Under the pieces are notes generated by a model. The model was not told the origin of the DNA, made no database searches, and saw nothing but the letters and a program-made list of their open reading frames with translations. Shown here piece after piece: positions 34,560 to 46,778 of a DNA stretch of 64,000 bases. The DNA comes from Physcomitrium patens (taxonomy: Eukaryota > Streptophyta > Bryopsida > Funariales > Funariaceae), in the NCBI RefSeq assembly GCF_000002425.4, contig NC_037255.1, forward strand, positions 13,297,626 through 13,361,625, given 5' to 3'. Each line of letters begins with the position of its first letter. Positions within the stretch are counted from its first letter, which is position 1. A program made the translations under genes and the position numbers.

Positions 34560-35030
34560 TAATTTTTTACATTTCGATATAAAGTTTCCATTTGAAATCC
34601 CAGTCTGAGCTGGCACGAACGCAACCAATAGGATTGCTGACTTGGTACTCCACCACCGTGATAAAGTAAAAGCTACAGACGGATCGCGGGTCACTGCCCA
34701 CTGACACGCCCCGAGGCCCGCTATTTGATTTTTCCATTGAACGGGGATGACCCGCGCCCGTCCTGGAAATCCTCTTCCGACCCGGCCACGACGAGAGCGA
34801 ATGCGACGAAAATCGTCAGTTCCGTCGTCCTGCTGTGCTCCCTCTTCCTTTCTTGCGTGCGCTACGTGGCCCTCGTAGTGAGGGTTTGAAAAATCCTGTA
34901 ACTCCAAATTTGAATTCGTCCTCCTCCGTCCTCGAATGGGACGACGACCAGGTCTACGTGGCACCACGTGGGACTGACCTGTCGACGTAGATGGAGGAGG
35001 GTCTTGCTGACGTGGATCAGACAGTTGTTG
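34560..35030. promoter_or_regulatory. Isolated GC-rich island with a cluster of ACGT (G-box-like) sites
   Basis: About 470 bp of much higher GC sits in AT-rich surroundings. ACGT cores occur at GCTACGTGGC (34861-34870), CTACGTGGCACCACGTGG (34954-34971, two cores), GTCGACGTAG (34981-34990) and TGACGTGG (35008-35015). CACGTG and ACGTGGC are known plant G-box/ABRE-type bZIP sites, and pairs of them are typical of ABA-responsive promoters. An open minus-strand frame spans 34515-34967 but shows no domain. A promoter or 5' leader of a lost or unrecognised gene is the likeliest reading. This is inference. Confidence 0.4.
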
Positions 35031-35741
35031 TTAACATGAAAATATTGATTTCTTGTTGGATTGATTATCACATAAAAATACATAAACTTCAAATTGAATT
35101 AAGGTCCCTTGGTGGTCTAAGGGTTTGTGAAACATGTACCATTCACATACTTTTAGGAAAATCTATCATGTTGAGTTACTCACTCACATAATTAGAACTC
35201 CAATGAGGAGAAACAAGTCAAATTAAAATGCAATGAGATTCTCAATTACTGTAAGATTGCAAACACTCTAAACAATATAAAATAAAATAAATAAAAATAA
35301 AAACATTTAGTATAAGTTTTTGATGTGTGTTTCAATCATCTCAGTAATTTTCGTAACCTAAATCAGTCATTCTTAACAAACAGGTCACTTTATTATTTAT
35401 GTGTCTGTGATAAAGATTGTAAAAAAATTAGGATTTTTGAGTTCCAATTTTATAAGTCTGATTTCTAAATAATTATAAATTTTAAAACTAATGTCAAATA
35501 CTTTCAGTACACCATTTTTTTTTACCATATACAAATACCACAAATAGAATGACTTGATGAGTTAGAAATTAGTAAATTACTGATTTAATATCTCATTATA
35601 AAAATAAATAATTCATCATCACTCAAAAATAAATAACATATTTACAAAAATAAGATGTAGTTTATAGATTTGATTTTAGTTTAAAAACATGTATAATTTA
35701 GTTGATTTGAATTTTGAAACTGTATGATGCCTTAACCTTGA

Positions 35742-35783
<42 letters not shown>

Positions 35784-36220
35784 TATTTTTATTTAACTTA
35801 ATTTAGCATATAAAAATATTTTTAAAATTTACTGATTTCCTCAATTATCAAAATAGATCATTCCCATCTTGACTCTCAATTTTTTTTTTTCATATGTATA
35901 TGATTGAATTTTATAATATAATTTAACACCAGAGTCTACTAAGAGCTTAATACTACACCAATCCACAACTTTTCAAAATACTCCACATAAACCTATGCCC
36001 AGGACTATTAGGCTCAGACAGGAGGCATCTCCTGAGGCCCATGCAAAAGGTATTGCATTAACACCACTCTACCTTCCTTGAGTGGTCAAATCACCTTCAA
36101 TCTTATCTAAAATGGAGCCATGACTCTTAGATGGCTTGCTTTCCAGGTCCTTTTTTGTGTTTTTTGGTTTTTTATTCATTTAATACTACAATAATAGATA
36201 TCATGAGACTATTGAAATCT
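35031..36220. other. AT-rich intergenic DNA
   Basis: A (TA)n tract lies at about 35749-35775. At 35940-36120 there is a less AT-rich patch of unknown origin. No supported gene. Confidence 0.6.
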
Positions 36221-37045
36221 TTTATCTACGGATTGATAGATTGATGAGAAGATTGTTGGGGTTGATTAACACCCATGGCCACGGTAGGCCCTAGCGAAGC
36301 ACCACCAAATCCAGCAAGACGGGGGAAAAAAAAAAGCAAATATAAGAGTAAAAGTAAGAAAAAAAAGCAGGGAAAAATTCCCAAGCACATCCAATGCGAG
36401 CAGGCAGGCCACACTGCCAGCACTGGCATCACCCAGAGAGGGTGAGTTCTCTTCCAGATTGTGGCTCTTGACTTTTTTGCGACAACCAGCTTGAGGCGAA
36501 TGAACAACAACAATTATGTTTTTCTGTCCAAGTGTGCTGAGACATGCTTTTCTGTGAAAACAACTTTGAAACTCATAGCACAGAATCTGCAGGGTCCTAC
36601 CTTGCTCTTTTTAATGCAAAAGTCGTCTTCAATTGTGAGGTGGGTGGAGCGATTTCGCCTTGTATTTTCCTGAAATAGACATCCACGCCCCTGTTGGAGT
36701 TTCTATGAATCCAACGAGTTGAGCTTTGTGGAAAAAAACTAATATGACGAAAAGACAAGATCTTCCTAATCCGGATCTAAATTGGAGGTGTAGGGTGGAT
36801 GAGAACTCGCACCCGCGATGAGAGCTCCCTGGAAGTGTTACTGATGGATCATGTGGAAACGACAAGGAAGGAACTGGGTTCAGCCAACAGAGTGGTGGTG
36901 GAGTTTGCAGAGGATAACAACATTGACAAGCTCATTTATGATTATGGTTTGCTGAATATAGTCATAGGCGTCAGCAATCATTGATGCTGCGGCAGATAGT
37001 CTAAATCGGAGGAGCAACCCCAACGGGAAGAATATTTGACGCCGT
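36221..37045. other. Gene-like segment of unknown identity
   Basis: GC content rises and short frames on both strands look partly coding. On the plus strand 36799-36984 ends with ANRVVVEFAEDNNIDKLIYD. On the minus strand 36226-36513 ends in FGGASLGPTVAMGVNQPQQS. Neither matches a family I know, and I cannot connect either to exons with good splice sites. It may be a gene relic or a non-coding transcript. Confidence 0.25.
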
Positions 37046-37149
37046 GGGGGCCCACTGCAGGATTCCCTTGTTTTTACAATTATCATATCTTTTGTCATTC
37101 ATAATTTATTTCCATCTTTTTAACAAGTTTTGTAATTATTTTTAAATTA

Positions 37150-37478
37150 GGAAATTGCTAAAGCCACACACCAAAAGGTGTTGTGGTTGTAGCATCACAA
37201 TTCCTTCTGGGACACTTTAGAGAAGGTTGGCCAATCTAGCGACTTGGTGAGGATTTAAGTATTGGAAGTGAGGATTTAGTGTGTATGCACAAGTGGTGAG
37301 CAAGACTGGACATAAGTGAAGTGCGATATGAGAGAACTGGAGTAGATACAAGTGGAGAGTGGTAGAAGAAGAGAGCAACAAGTGAGAACACTAAATAAGT
37401 GGGAGTTGAGAAGAGAGTAGGAGTGTACCACATAGGGTGTGGCTTTAATATTATGGAGATGTCACTTTAACAACTCCC
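37150..37478. mobile_element. Second MITE of the same family (329 bp)
   Basis: The left end GGAAATTGCTAAAGCCACACACC and the right end (reverse complement GGGAGTTGTTAAAG, then a 19-bp interruption, then AAGCCACACCC) match the termini of the 5093-5265 element. The interior is different and longer. The flanks suggest TA or TTA at the insertion site. The interruption inside the right terminal repeat is unusual. Confidence 0.6.
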
Positions 37479-38200
37479 TTAGATAATAATAATAATAATT
37501 TTTGACACAATAAAAAAGATATCTAATATATTAATAAAACATGGAGAAAAAAAAGATATCATATGGCTTAACACTTTAATCCATGCATGCTTAAGAATAT
37601 ATTAACAAATAAACACATATTTTCTATTAATCTAAAAAATTCTTCTTAAATTTAATTATTATAAATACTATATTATAATAACACTTATTATTATAATAAA
37701 TACATATTTTATTAAGATATAAATTATTAAATCAATAAATGTAATTTGTATGATTTTTTTATTTTTATTTTCATGATTTCTTATTCTATAATTATTTATT
37801 ATTATTATTATTATTATTTTTTTGTTTTGTTTTGTTTTGTTATTTTATCTTTTTATATGTAACTTTGTACACTATCTAATCATTTTCTTATAGATTATTC
37901 AAGAGTCATTCTTTTAATTATTTATCATTCTATTTTTTTCAATCAAAGAACGAGAGATTTTTATTATTCTAAATTGTTTACATCAAAATTCTTTTATAGT
38001 ATATATTGGATAATTTTACAAATAAAAAATAAAATAAGGATTTTAGATTTCATATATATATATATTTTTTCAAAGCTTATAGTGAATTCACATTTAATTT
38101 TGTAAATGACAACTCTTAAAATAGATTTATTGGTTGTATGTTTTCTATCTTATAGATAAGTTACAAGTTTATTTATTTATTTATTTAATTTTTATTTATA
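37479..38200. other. Very AT-rich intergenic DNA
   Basis: Short (TTA)n and (GTTTT)n runs occur near 37795-37840. No gene or repeat boundary is visible. No LTR of element D can be recognised here. Confidence 0.6.
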
Positions 38201-40682
38201 CCATCTTGTTATCAATAGTTGGTTTTTGGTTTTTGATGGATATTATCAACAAAAAATAGAAACATGTTTTAATGCATCTACATGATTATCTCATTATTCT
38301 TACTTAATTTTATTGATATTGTATTTACACCAATACATAATATATTCTAATTTATGTTGGCATTGCCTTGAATCCAAAACTTCTTCTATTACAAATTTTT
38401 AGTTATTATCTATTTGAATAGAAAGTAGTAGTAATCACTTTCTATTAAATATATTGATTGTATTACAAGACAAAAAAAGAGATATAAAGAAGTCATGGTA
38501 AAATTTTATTAAGTGTGGTAATTATAATTAATATGAAATTAGATTAATATATTTTTGGTTGATAAATGGATCAAGCCTTTAATAATCCAATGTATCTCAA
38601 TGTCAATTAGTCTTAATATTAAAACAAAGTAACTATACTTCATTACTAACTATGAATAGAAGTTATTCTTTTTTAAAAAAATACTTAGATTTTTTTTGTT
38701 ATATCTAATTTTTTTTATAAAATTTTGCTATTATAATCTCTAAAATCTTTTGTGTTAGATTTTTAACTCTTAAAAAATCAAAAATACCAAATCATGGATA
38801 ATAATCATAATTGGAAAAAATAGATTTTTTTGATAAAAAGAAAATTATGTTATTATATGTAAATTTTGCTAGTAGCAAGAAAATTTCCTAATTAACTTAG
38901 TTATAATTGATAGTACATTGCAAATACTACTTTAATTCTTAATTAATATTTTTTATTTGTTCATCAATTTGGAAATAAAAGAGTTGATGATAATTTGATA
39001 TCAACTTTTAATATATCAAAAAAATCTTCTAAAATCTTGATACAAACTAGGATACTTAATCAAATATGATATCACTTAAAAATAAATAATATTAAAAAAT
39101 ATTATCTAAGAATATTTTAGATAATATTTTACTTATAATTATTTTTATGCATATTGAAAAATATGAAATTTTAGCTTTAAAATATACCATTACAAAGATA
39201 AGAATTTGAATTTAAAGATTTGTTATTAATTCCATTAAACATATTATAACAGTTATTTAAGAATGGATATATTGATTTTAATAGAATAATTATTATTAGA
39301 TACATTTAACATTTTTTTATAAAATAAGAATATTATTGTGTTGCAACATGACTATTGAATAAAAGAAAAAATATTATTTTATAGAAGAAATTAATTAAAA
39401 AAATGATAATAAAAAAATTTAAAAAATATAAATAGAATTTAAAAGGTAGTAAAAATAAAAAATTAAAAAAATATTTTTACTTATTTTTTAAGGCCATATA
39501 CAAGAAAAAAAAAGTAGGTTAGCAAAAATTAGATCATATAAATCTTTAGATAAAAATAAAGAGCAACCTTTAAAAAAATTACCTAATAAAATATTAAATT
39601 AATACCAAAAGAAGACCGGTTATGAATAAGGGTTATACCAAATTCTAAATCACAAAATTGTGTGCTGATAACAAATGTTGGGTTCTTTTATAATTGAATA
39701 GTGGAATTAAAGAGAATACTTGATAGGATTTATTTGAATATTTATTTTGATCCATCTAAATAGATAATGACTTTGTGAGAGCTTTGCAAAGTGATGGTTG
39801 TTTAAGGTGACCTTTATTTTTTGTAGAATAAAAAAGAGGTTATTTTTTGTGGAATAAAAAAAAGTTACTTTTTGATAAATTTTGTGAATTTTGTAGTAGA
39901 TTTATGGATAAATTTTCAATTTTTTAAAAAGACAGTTGTATTAGATGCTTTTCATAAAAATAATCTTAATCAAACAACCAAATAAAAAATAAGAGAAATT
40001 CAAGTAAGTCATAATCTTAAAAATTAGATTTTAAAGGTCAATGAAAGCATCTACAATTTTGAACAATGTGACAATTGGATTAAAATAATTGTTTTACATA
40101 CTAATAGTTGACTTAGTTTTTAACATACTTTAAAATTATGAGGGCAAATACATAATAAAATAAATAAATTATTAATTCTAAAAGATCAACATTAACATTA
40201 AAATAAAGATGATTGCTCATACTCAAATGGATTTAGAACATTTGCTTCTAATTTGTAGATTTGATCTTTTTAAAAAAAATTCTATTTTTTTCAATTAGTA
40301 AATTAAAAAGTATATTTTTTTGATTAAATATTTATACTTAAATCTAAAATTATTGAAATTTAAAATTTTCTATAGAGTTTATTTAGGATTTGATTAGAAT
40401 TTGATTAAGATTTATAATGGTTTATTTTAAAAAATTAGTTTGTTTTAGGATTTTATAAGAATTTAATTAATAATTTTTAGGATTTTATCAAGGCTATCAA
40501 GGATTATTTAAAGTTTATTTAGAAGTTTATAGACTGTGATAAGATTTTTTTAGAATTTTTTAAAGATTAATAAGGAATACTTAGCATAATTTGAAGCTTA
40601 TTTAAGTTGTTTAAGATTTCTAAGAATATGTTTTTAAACACCTTTTCCATTATTTTTTAGTTATTAATCAAACTCCAAGATA

Positions 40683-40729
<47 letters not shown>

Positions 40730-41706
40730 TTAATTAGATGCCAAATACATTTTCATATTGATTTTACATAACAAAATAGCATTTGGATAATGTATCAAAT
40801 ATACCTTATTATTTATTTAAGTGATATTCAATATTAAATATAAATTATAACAAAAAATATTTCAATAAGATTTATAATGATTTAAAATATATGCTACTAT
40901 AAAATACTAAAGATTCTTGTAATTCATATAAATTAAAATGAAATTAATTTTGCTATCTAGATAATAATAATATTATTAGAATAAATATATATTAAGAATT
41001 AATTTATTTTTTTGGATTTTATAGTTATTTTTTATGGCTAAGAATATCTTTAAATAAAAAAAAAAAATTTGAAGTCTATTATTTGTATATGAGTGCATCT
41101 AATACAAAATTATCTAAAGATTCATAAAACACTTTATTCATCAAATTTTAGAAAGTAGCTAAATCATTTGTAAGTCCATAAGATATGATATTATATTCAA
41201 ATTATATATTCTTAGTTTGAAATGTTATCTTGCATTCATCTTCTTATTTAATATATACCATATTATATATCTATCTTAATATAGATCTTAACTTTATTTA
41301 ATTAATCAAGAAAGTTTAATATAAAATACAAAGGATAATAATTTGACATGATTAATTTTTTGATTTCATAATAATCTACATACATACATATGAATTCATC
41401 TTTTTCATTTTCAAAGAAGACTAATTTATCCGAAAGAGATTTTAAATATCAAATTTATTTTTTTGTAAGATTTTAAAGAATATGTTCTTTAAAAGTAGAA
41501 AATTCATTCTACAAGTTGTAAATTGGTCCAATATGTAGATGAGTTAAGTTCATTATATAAGTTAAATTTTTTCTTGTAATTTTATCACTTCTTAGAATGA
41601 TATTAAGTAGTGTATTTTGATTCTTTATCATATAAGAATAATCCTTCTTATTGGTGTTATTTTTATTTTTATTTTAATGCTGTAAATAAACTGAATCATA
41701 AAGTGT

Positions 41707-41743
<37 letters not shown>

Positions 41744-42211
41744 TTCTAAAATTTGATTGTATATCTAAATTGATAGAAGTATTTTTAGCAAAATTATAAA
41801 TATTGAGGTGCTAACATATAACTTTTTGATAGAAAAAAAAATCAATTATTATATTTAACAACAAAATTGATAGACTAATCCAAAGCTTAAGGATTGTTAA
41901 AATTTAATAATAATTTCTTTATATCATATTATAATCTATAAAGAAATCAAAAAATAAATACATCATCATCATACTTAATATCAATTTTTAATTATTGAAA
42001 TTATCATGAATATGTCGATACATCTATTTCCTTGCAATTATATTTGGATATTCTTGATTGTTGTATAAGTTGCATAATGTTCTCCTTACATAGATAAAAA
42101 ATCTTCCAAAAACACATCTACGTTATCTAATATAAGATCTTGTTCTTCAAAAAATTAAAAAATTAAAAAATAAGATATTTATTAAGTAAATTTTTAATAA
42201 ATTGATCGTGT
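38201..42211 (-). mobile_element. Element D: extremely decayed gypsy copy of the A/B family
   Basis: Scattered stretches align with element A in the same minus-strand order: the chromodomain-side region (38220-38450), integrase-side sequence (38750-39100), reverse transcriptase (41095-41420) and a gag zinc-knuckle-like stretch near 41580-41680. It has no open frame of note and is broken throughout. Compared with A, differences are dominated by G-to-A and C-to-T, and the region is among the most AT-rich in the window. A (TA)n run lies at about 40687-40726. It is the oldest-looking copy here. Confidence 0.65.
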
Positions 42212-42311
42212 NNNNNNNNNNNNNNNNNNNNNNNNNNNNNNNNNNNNNNNNNNNNNNNNNNNNNNNNNNNNNNNNNNNNNNNNNNNNNNNNNNNNNNNNN
42301 NNNNNNNNNNN
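42212..42311. other. Assembly gap (100 N)
   Basis: Exactly 100 undetermined bases, the conventional placeholder for a gap of unknown size. Sequence on the two sides need not be adjacent at the stated distance. Confidence 0.98.
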
Positions 42312-43260
42312 TTTATTTGTGTATCTGTGTATCGACATTCTTCATCTCTTTGAAAATTTTCATACTTGTAAGAACTTATTTGAATCTTAAAAATTACTTT
42401 TTAAACTATTCAATTTTTACTAAATTTATATAAAAATATTTTTTTATAAGAAAATAATTACATAATATAAAATATATTTTCATTTTTTACATGGTACATT
42501 AGATGGAAATATTTCTATACAAATGTAATGCAAGATCGAACATAACTACTTTGATTTTAAAAAATTAAATATGCATTATACAAATTATTATCTAAATTGG
42601 ATAGATAAGGATCTCTAAACTTATTGCAAGATAAAGTGTGGCATCATGATTTATGCCATATTTATAAATAATGGTGAAGTCAAGCTCTAAAAAGAAGAGC
42701 CATTGTACTAGTCATTACAATACTTCAAGTTTATTAATCAATTATAATAAATCTATATAATTAATTTAAAAGATAAAATAATTTTAAAATAAGTAATGGC
42801 AATTTGTTTTGGATTGTATAATTCATATTCATGGCTTCATTTTTTATAATTTTATAATTTTTCTTTGGTGGTGTTAAAAAACAAGTATCAACCATATATA
42901 AATTGTGGTTGTTGGTAGAATTAAATACTAACATTATGCCAAGGAAAATATCTAATATGTCAATGTATAATAGATAGCCATATTCACTAATAAACATATT
43001 TAGATAAGTAGGTTATGTTTATAATATCTTATTGAAAAGTTTTTTAAAAGCTTTGTAGACCTTATATATGTTGAATACTTAAATTCTCACACCTTAAGAA
43101 TTTCAAGTATCTTTTCTATGTTTTGACATTGGAACTATCCTTGTACTTGTCTTAAATCTCCATGGTTCTTGGTTTTGTGGTCAAAAAATTCAACCTTAAA
43201 ACTATCTTTAATTTATCTATAAATTTTATTTATTGATTTTATTTGTCAATTTTATCTTAT
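42312..43260. other. AT-rich DNA, nothing recognised
   Basis: No gene, LTR or repeat unit could be recognised. It may contain further decayed retroelement sequence. Confidence 0.5.
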
Positions 43261-43530
43261 CTTCTTCAATCTATTCTTCAAATACTTATATCTTCATGGA
43301 ATTAATCTTGTCCTTGTCTTCTTCAATCTATTCTTCAAATACTTATATTTTCATGGACTTAACCTTATCTTTATCTTCTTCAACCTAGTCTTTACATATC
43401 TACTTCTTCATTAACTTCATCTTGTCTTTGTCTTCTTCAACCTAACTTTCAACCATTCATATCTTCATTAACTTCCTTTTGTCTTTGTTTTCTTCAAACA
43501 TCTATATATTCATTTCATCTTGCAACTCTT
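43261..43530. repeat. Minisatellite, 57-bp unit, four copies plus a partial fifth
   Basis: The word CTTCTTCAA (or close variant) restarts at 43261, 43318, 43375, 43432 and 43489, an exact 57-bp step. Each unit then carries ATATCTTCAT-like and CTTGTCTTTG-like parts. Copies 1 and 2 are most alike and later ones are more diverged. The unit length is a multiple of three, but stops occur in each unit on the strands I checked, so present coding is unlikely. Confidence 0.85.
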
Positions 43531-43789
43531 GTAACTCAATACTAGACCAAAAATATATGAAATAATATGTAAGCATGTCAATTATAATCTTTTTATTATA
43601 ATTTTCTTTTAATAATAATAATATAGCTTTGAACCTATTTATAACTTCTTTATGGTGAATTTCTTCTAATATTAATTAAACGTAGTGAAATTAATTTATT
43701 TCTAACTACCATAACTATCAAAGGTGGTTTTAACTACCTTGTCTTCTGTACACATGAGTGGCTAATTCCTTTGCCTTTTCACATTCTTC

Positions 43790-44330
43790 TATCTTTTCTA
43801 ACCTTATCTATACTTATTTCTATAAGTTAATTTTTTATATTAAATTTTATTCTTTTTTTTTAAAAAAAATTATACTAATCTATTACCTTTCTATTTCTCT
43901 ATAATACATCTTCTTAATAATATCTTTATTAATTATTATTTCTAAGATTAATACATGTTTATGAATGATTTATAGGTTAAAAATTTTGGCCTATAAGTTG
44001 CCTACATGTTGCATATTTAGCCACTAATATTATAAATTGGCCATATGGCACATATATCAAAAATTCACCTTACAAGTTAGGCATGTGTCATATAACCTAT
44101 AAGATATTGTTATGTAGTTCTTTATTAGATAGTATATATAGAAGAAAGAATGTGGCCTTTTTCACTCTTATCAATATCTTTCTTATGCTCTATCTTGATT
44201 TAAATCCTCTTAGTCTTTTTTTTATTTAATAATAGCCATTCTAAATTCAATTTTATATCTATCTTTTAATTGTCTATTTTCTCACTTTTGATGATATAAA
44301 AGTGTATTATTATTTTTGGAATTTTATTGT
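43790..44330 (+). repeat. Decayed LTR of the A/B family, plus orientation
   Basis: The sequence around 44100-44230 (TTAGATAGTATATATAGAAG, then TTTTTCACTCTTATCAAT) matches the middle of the family LTR in reverse orientation to A and B. The boundaries are approximate because the ends are worn. Confidence 0.6.
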
Positions 44331-44430
44331 AGTTTATGTCTTTAACACTGTGTGGATATAAAATATTAGATTTCAATAGATGTAAATGAAAATTAAGACA
44401 TTTATATAATATTTTTTTGATTGTATTAAT

Positions 44431-44431
<1 letters not shown>

Positions 44432-44474
<43 letters not shown>

Positions 44475-44590
44475 CATTAAAAAAAATTTTTTTTAAAAAA
44501 AAGGGGGAAAATTGGGGCCAAAATTCTGGTAGGGTACCACCTAAAATTTTTTGGCATTTGAATTTTTTTTTAAAAGATTTAAATTTTTTG
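44432..44590. other. Poly-T run followed by low-complexity, possibly low-quality sequence
   Basis: A run of about 38 T is followed by blocks of homopolymers (long A, T and G runs) that look unlike any neighbouring sequence. This may be a sequencing or consensus error after a homopolymer. Confidence 0.5.
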
Positions 44591-46270
44591 ATATTTTTTG
44601 AGATATCATATTAATTAGGGCCTAAATATTTTATAGATTTAAAAATATTCTATCTTTTAAGATGCCGTGCCAAAGATTAAGTTGGAGTAGACAATAAATG
44701 TGAATTTTAAAAAATTGAAGCTTATCTTATTTTTTGATATTGCTAAAAACAAAATTATAATTTAATTAGATGTATGTCTATAAAGAAATAAAAGCTAAAA
44801 CTATTAAAAATTAGGTACATAAATCATCCAAATATTCTTTGAATATTTGATTAGCTACTTATTGATATGTTGAAGTAGTATTCTTAGTTCCAAGTGGCAT
44901 GATGGTTTATAAAAAGATGTTCCATTTAGCAATAAAAATGGTCTTTTTTTGGTCTTTTGATTGTATCTTGATTTGATAATAGTTAAAAAATCTATTAAAG
45001 AACAAATATATTTTGTAGTTGACAATCATATTAATTTTTTTTCAGAACATAAGTAAATACAAGTCATTGTGGGTAGTAGTTTTAAAGTATAAAAAATCGA
45101 CACAAATCCAAATTTTATAAATTTTTTAAAACAAAAATAAAAATCAAAATCAAATAGCTTGATCAAAAAATTTGATGAATTTAGCACTTTAGAGTTAGTT
45201 CATATCCTTACAAATTATCTTTGTGTAATTGGAATTCATACAATATTGGGCTTGATAAAAAGAGGAGAAGAAAATAAAAGGATTTGATTCTATGTCATGT
45301 TTGGTTGACTCTAGAGATATATCAAAAAGACTATGCAAAGATATCTCTATAATTTGGAAATAAAAATTTGGTTGTAATAGTTTGTTTGGATAAAAGGTGG
45401 ACATTGATTCAAATTTAGTAAGCATGCTATTGAATCTTTGGTTTGATTTTAAGTAGCAATTTAGAGATTAAAAAGATATTTGTGTATTAGTACTTTTTAG
45501 ACTAAGATGCTAATATTAAGTGATCTATAGAGAATCAATATTACAAAGTAGTTAAAATTTACAAGAATAATAAGATGTATATATTATCAATAGGATAGAA
45601 ATTGTTAATGGTTAATAAAATAGCTTATTCTTTATATATAAGCCTTTTAATAATATTATAGAATAAAAAGACTTCCAAAGTAGTAAAGTTAGCAAAATAA
45701 TAGCAATTGATGGCAATAATATGTACACTTTTATTTTTCATGATATAAATTTGGTTTTTAGCTTAATTATAGATGATTTAAATGTTTCTAAGCCAAAAGC
45801 AACTAATGACAATTTAATAGTTGGATATTATATCTTTGTTTTTAACCACCATAAGAGTAATTATATATAAAATTTATAAATATAGATTGTGAGATTGTAT
45901 ATGAATTTTAGTGAATAAATAAAATAGCTATTTGTTATATTGATATTAAAGAATTGGTTGTGATTTTCTTTATAAGTTCATTACAAAGCTTTTCTTTTAT
46001 AGTCTTATTATAAAAAAATAGATTTAGCAAAGAAAAAATTAAAGCTAAGCTTGTCTTTTTTTTTGTATTGTAGAGCTAAGACAACAAAAGCTAGTAATAT
46101 TCATAGAGTAGGAATTTACAAATAAGGTGATTTTTTCTAAGTAATTTAAATTATTTATATTAAGTACTTGGATTTCTTAGTATAAATAAAATGGATGTTT
46201 GTACTAAGTAGTTGGATTTTAAAGGCATCTTAGCTAAGTATGGCCAATTTTGTTGTAGCCATGATATTGT
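44591..46270. other. AT-rich DNA between two LTR relics
   Basis: This interval lies between two same-direction LTR relics and could be the remains of an internal region, but I recognise no gag or pol landmarks. A stretch at 44870-44950 has a faint resemblance to retroelement RT sequence on the minus strand, too weak to call. Confidence 0.4.
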
Positions 46271-46778
46271 CTCATAGACATCTATATTTATTCTAATAAT
46301 TACCTAGATAATATAACTAAATAGAAGTACATAAATATAGATAAATTTAATAATATCTTCTAGATATAGATTTGCCTTTATATGTTTCTATAAGTGATTT
46401 GTAGGTTGAAAACTTGGCAAACATATTAGCCACTTATAATAAATATTGGACATGTAGTGCATATATAGAGAGTTTGTCTTACAAATCAAACATGTATCCT
46501 ATGAGTTGGATATATATTAGAAATCCTATAGAATATTGCCTTGTAGCTCCTAATTAGATAGTATATATGGAAGCAAGAGTAAGACCCATCTCACTCTTAT
46601 CAATTCCTTTGTTGCTTCTAATCTAGTTTCAAGAATTTTTTAATTTTTTAGTCTTCATCAATAGCCATTCCATTTTTTTTTTAAATATATATATTTATTT
46701 TTTATTTATTTTTTATCATCCTTCTTTAAAAAATGTCTCACTTATTTATTTATATTATTTGAGTACTTGTCCTTGATA
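46271..46778 (+). repeat. Decayed LTR of the A/B family, plus orientation
   Basis: The sequence aligns with the family LTR in the same direction as the relic near 44 kb. Landmarks are ATAGACATCTATATTTATTC at the left, TAGATAGTATATATGGAAGC in the middle (46556-46575) and GAGTACTTGTCCTTGATA at the right end. It may pair with the 44-kb relic as the two ends of one element, or be a solo LTR. Confidence 0.65.

Noticed and set aside
34515-34967. 150-codon minus-strand frame in the GC island
   Set aside because: It is Arg/Gly-rich from the ACGT and CGG content, ends in a poly-Phe run from the poly-A tract, and has no domain.
44591-46270. A complete LTR element between the 44-kb and 46-kb LTR relics
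   Set aside because: No gag or pol landmark could be recognised between them, and the poly-T block makes the spacing unreliable. They may be two solo LTRs.
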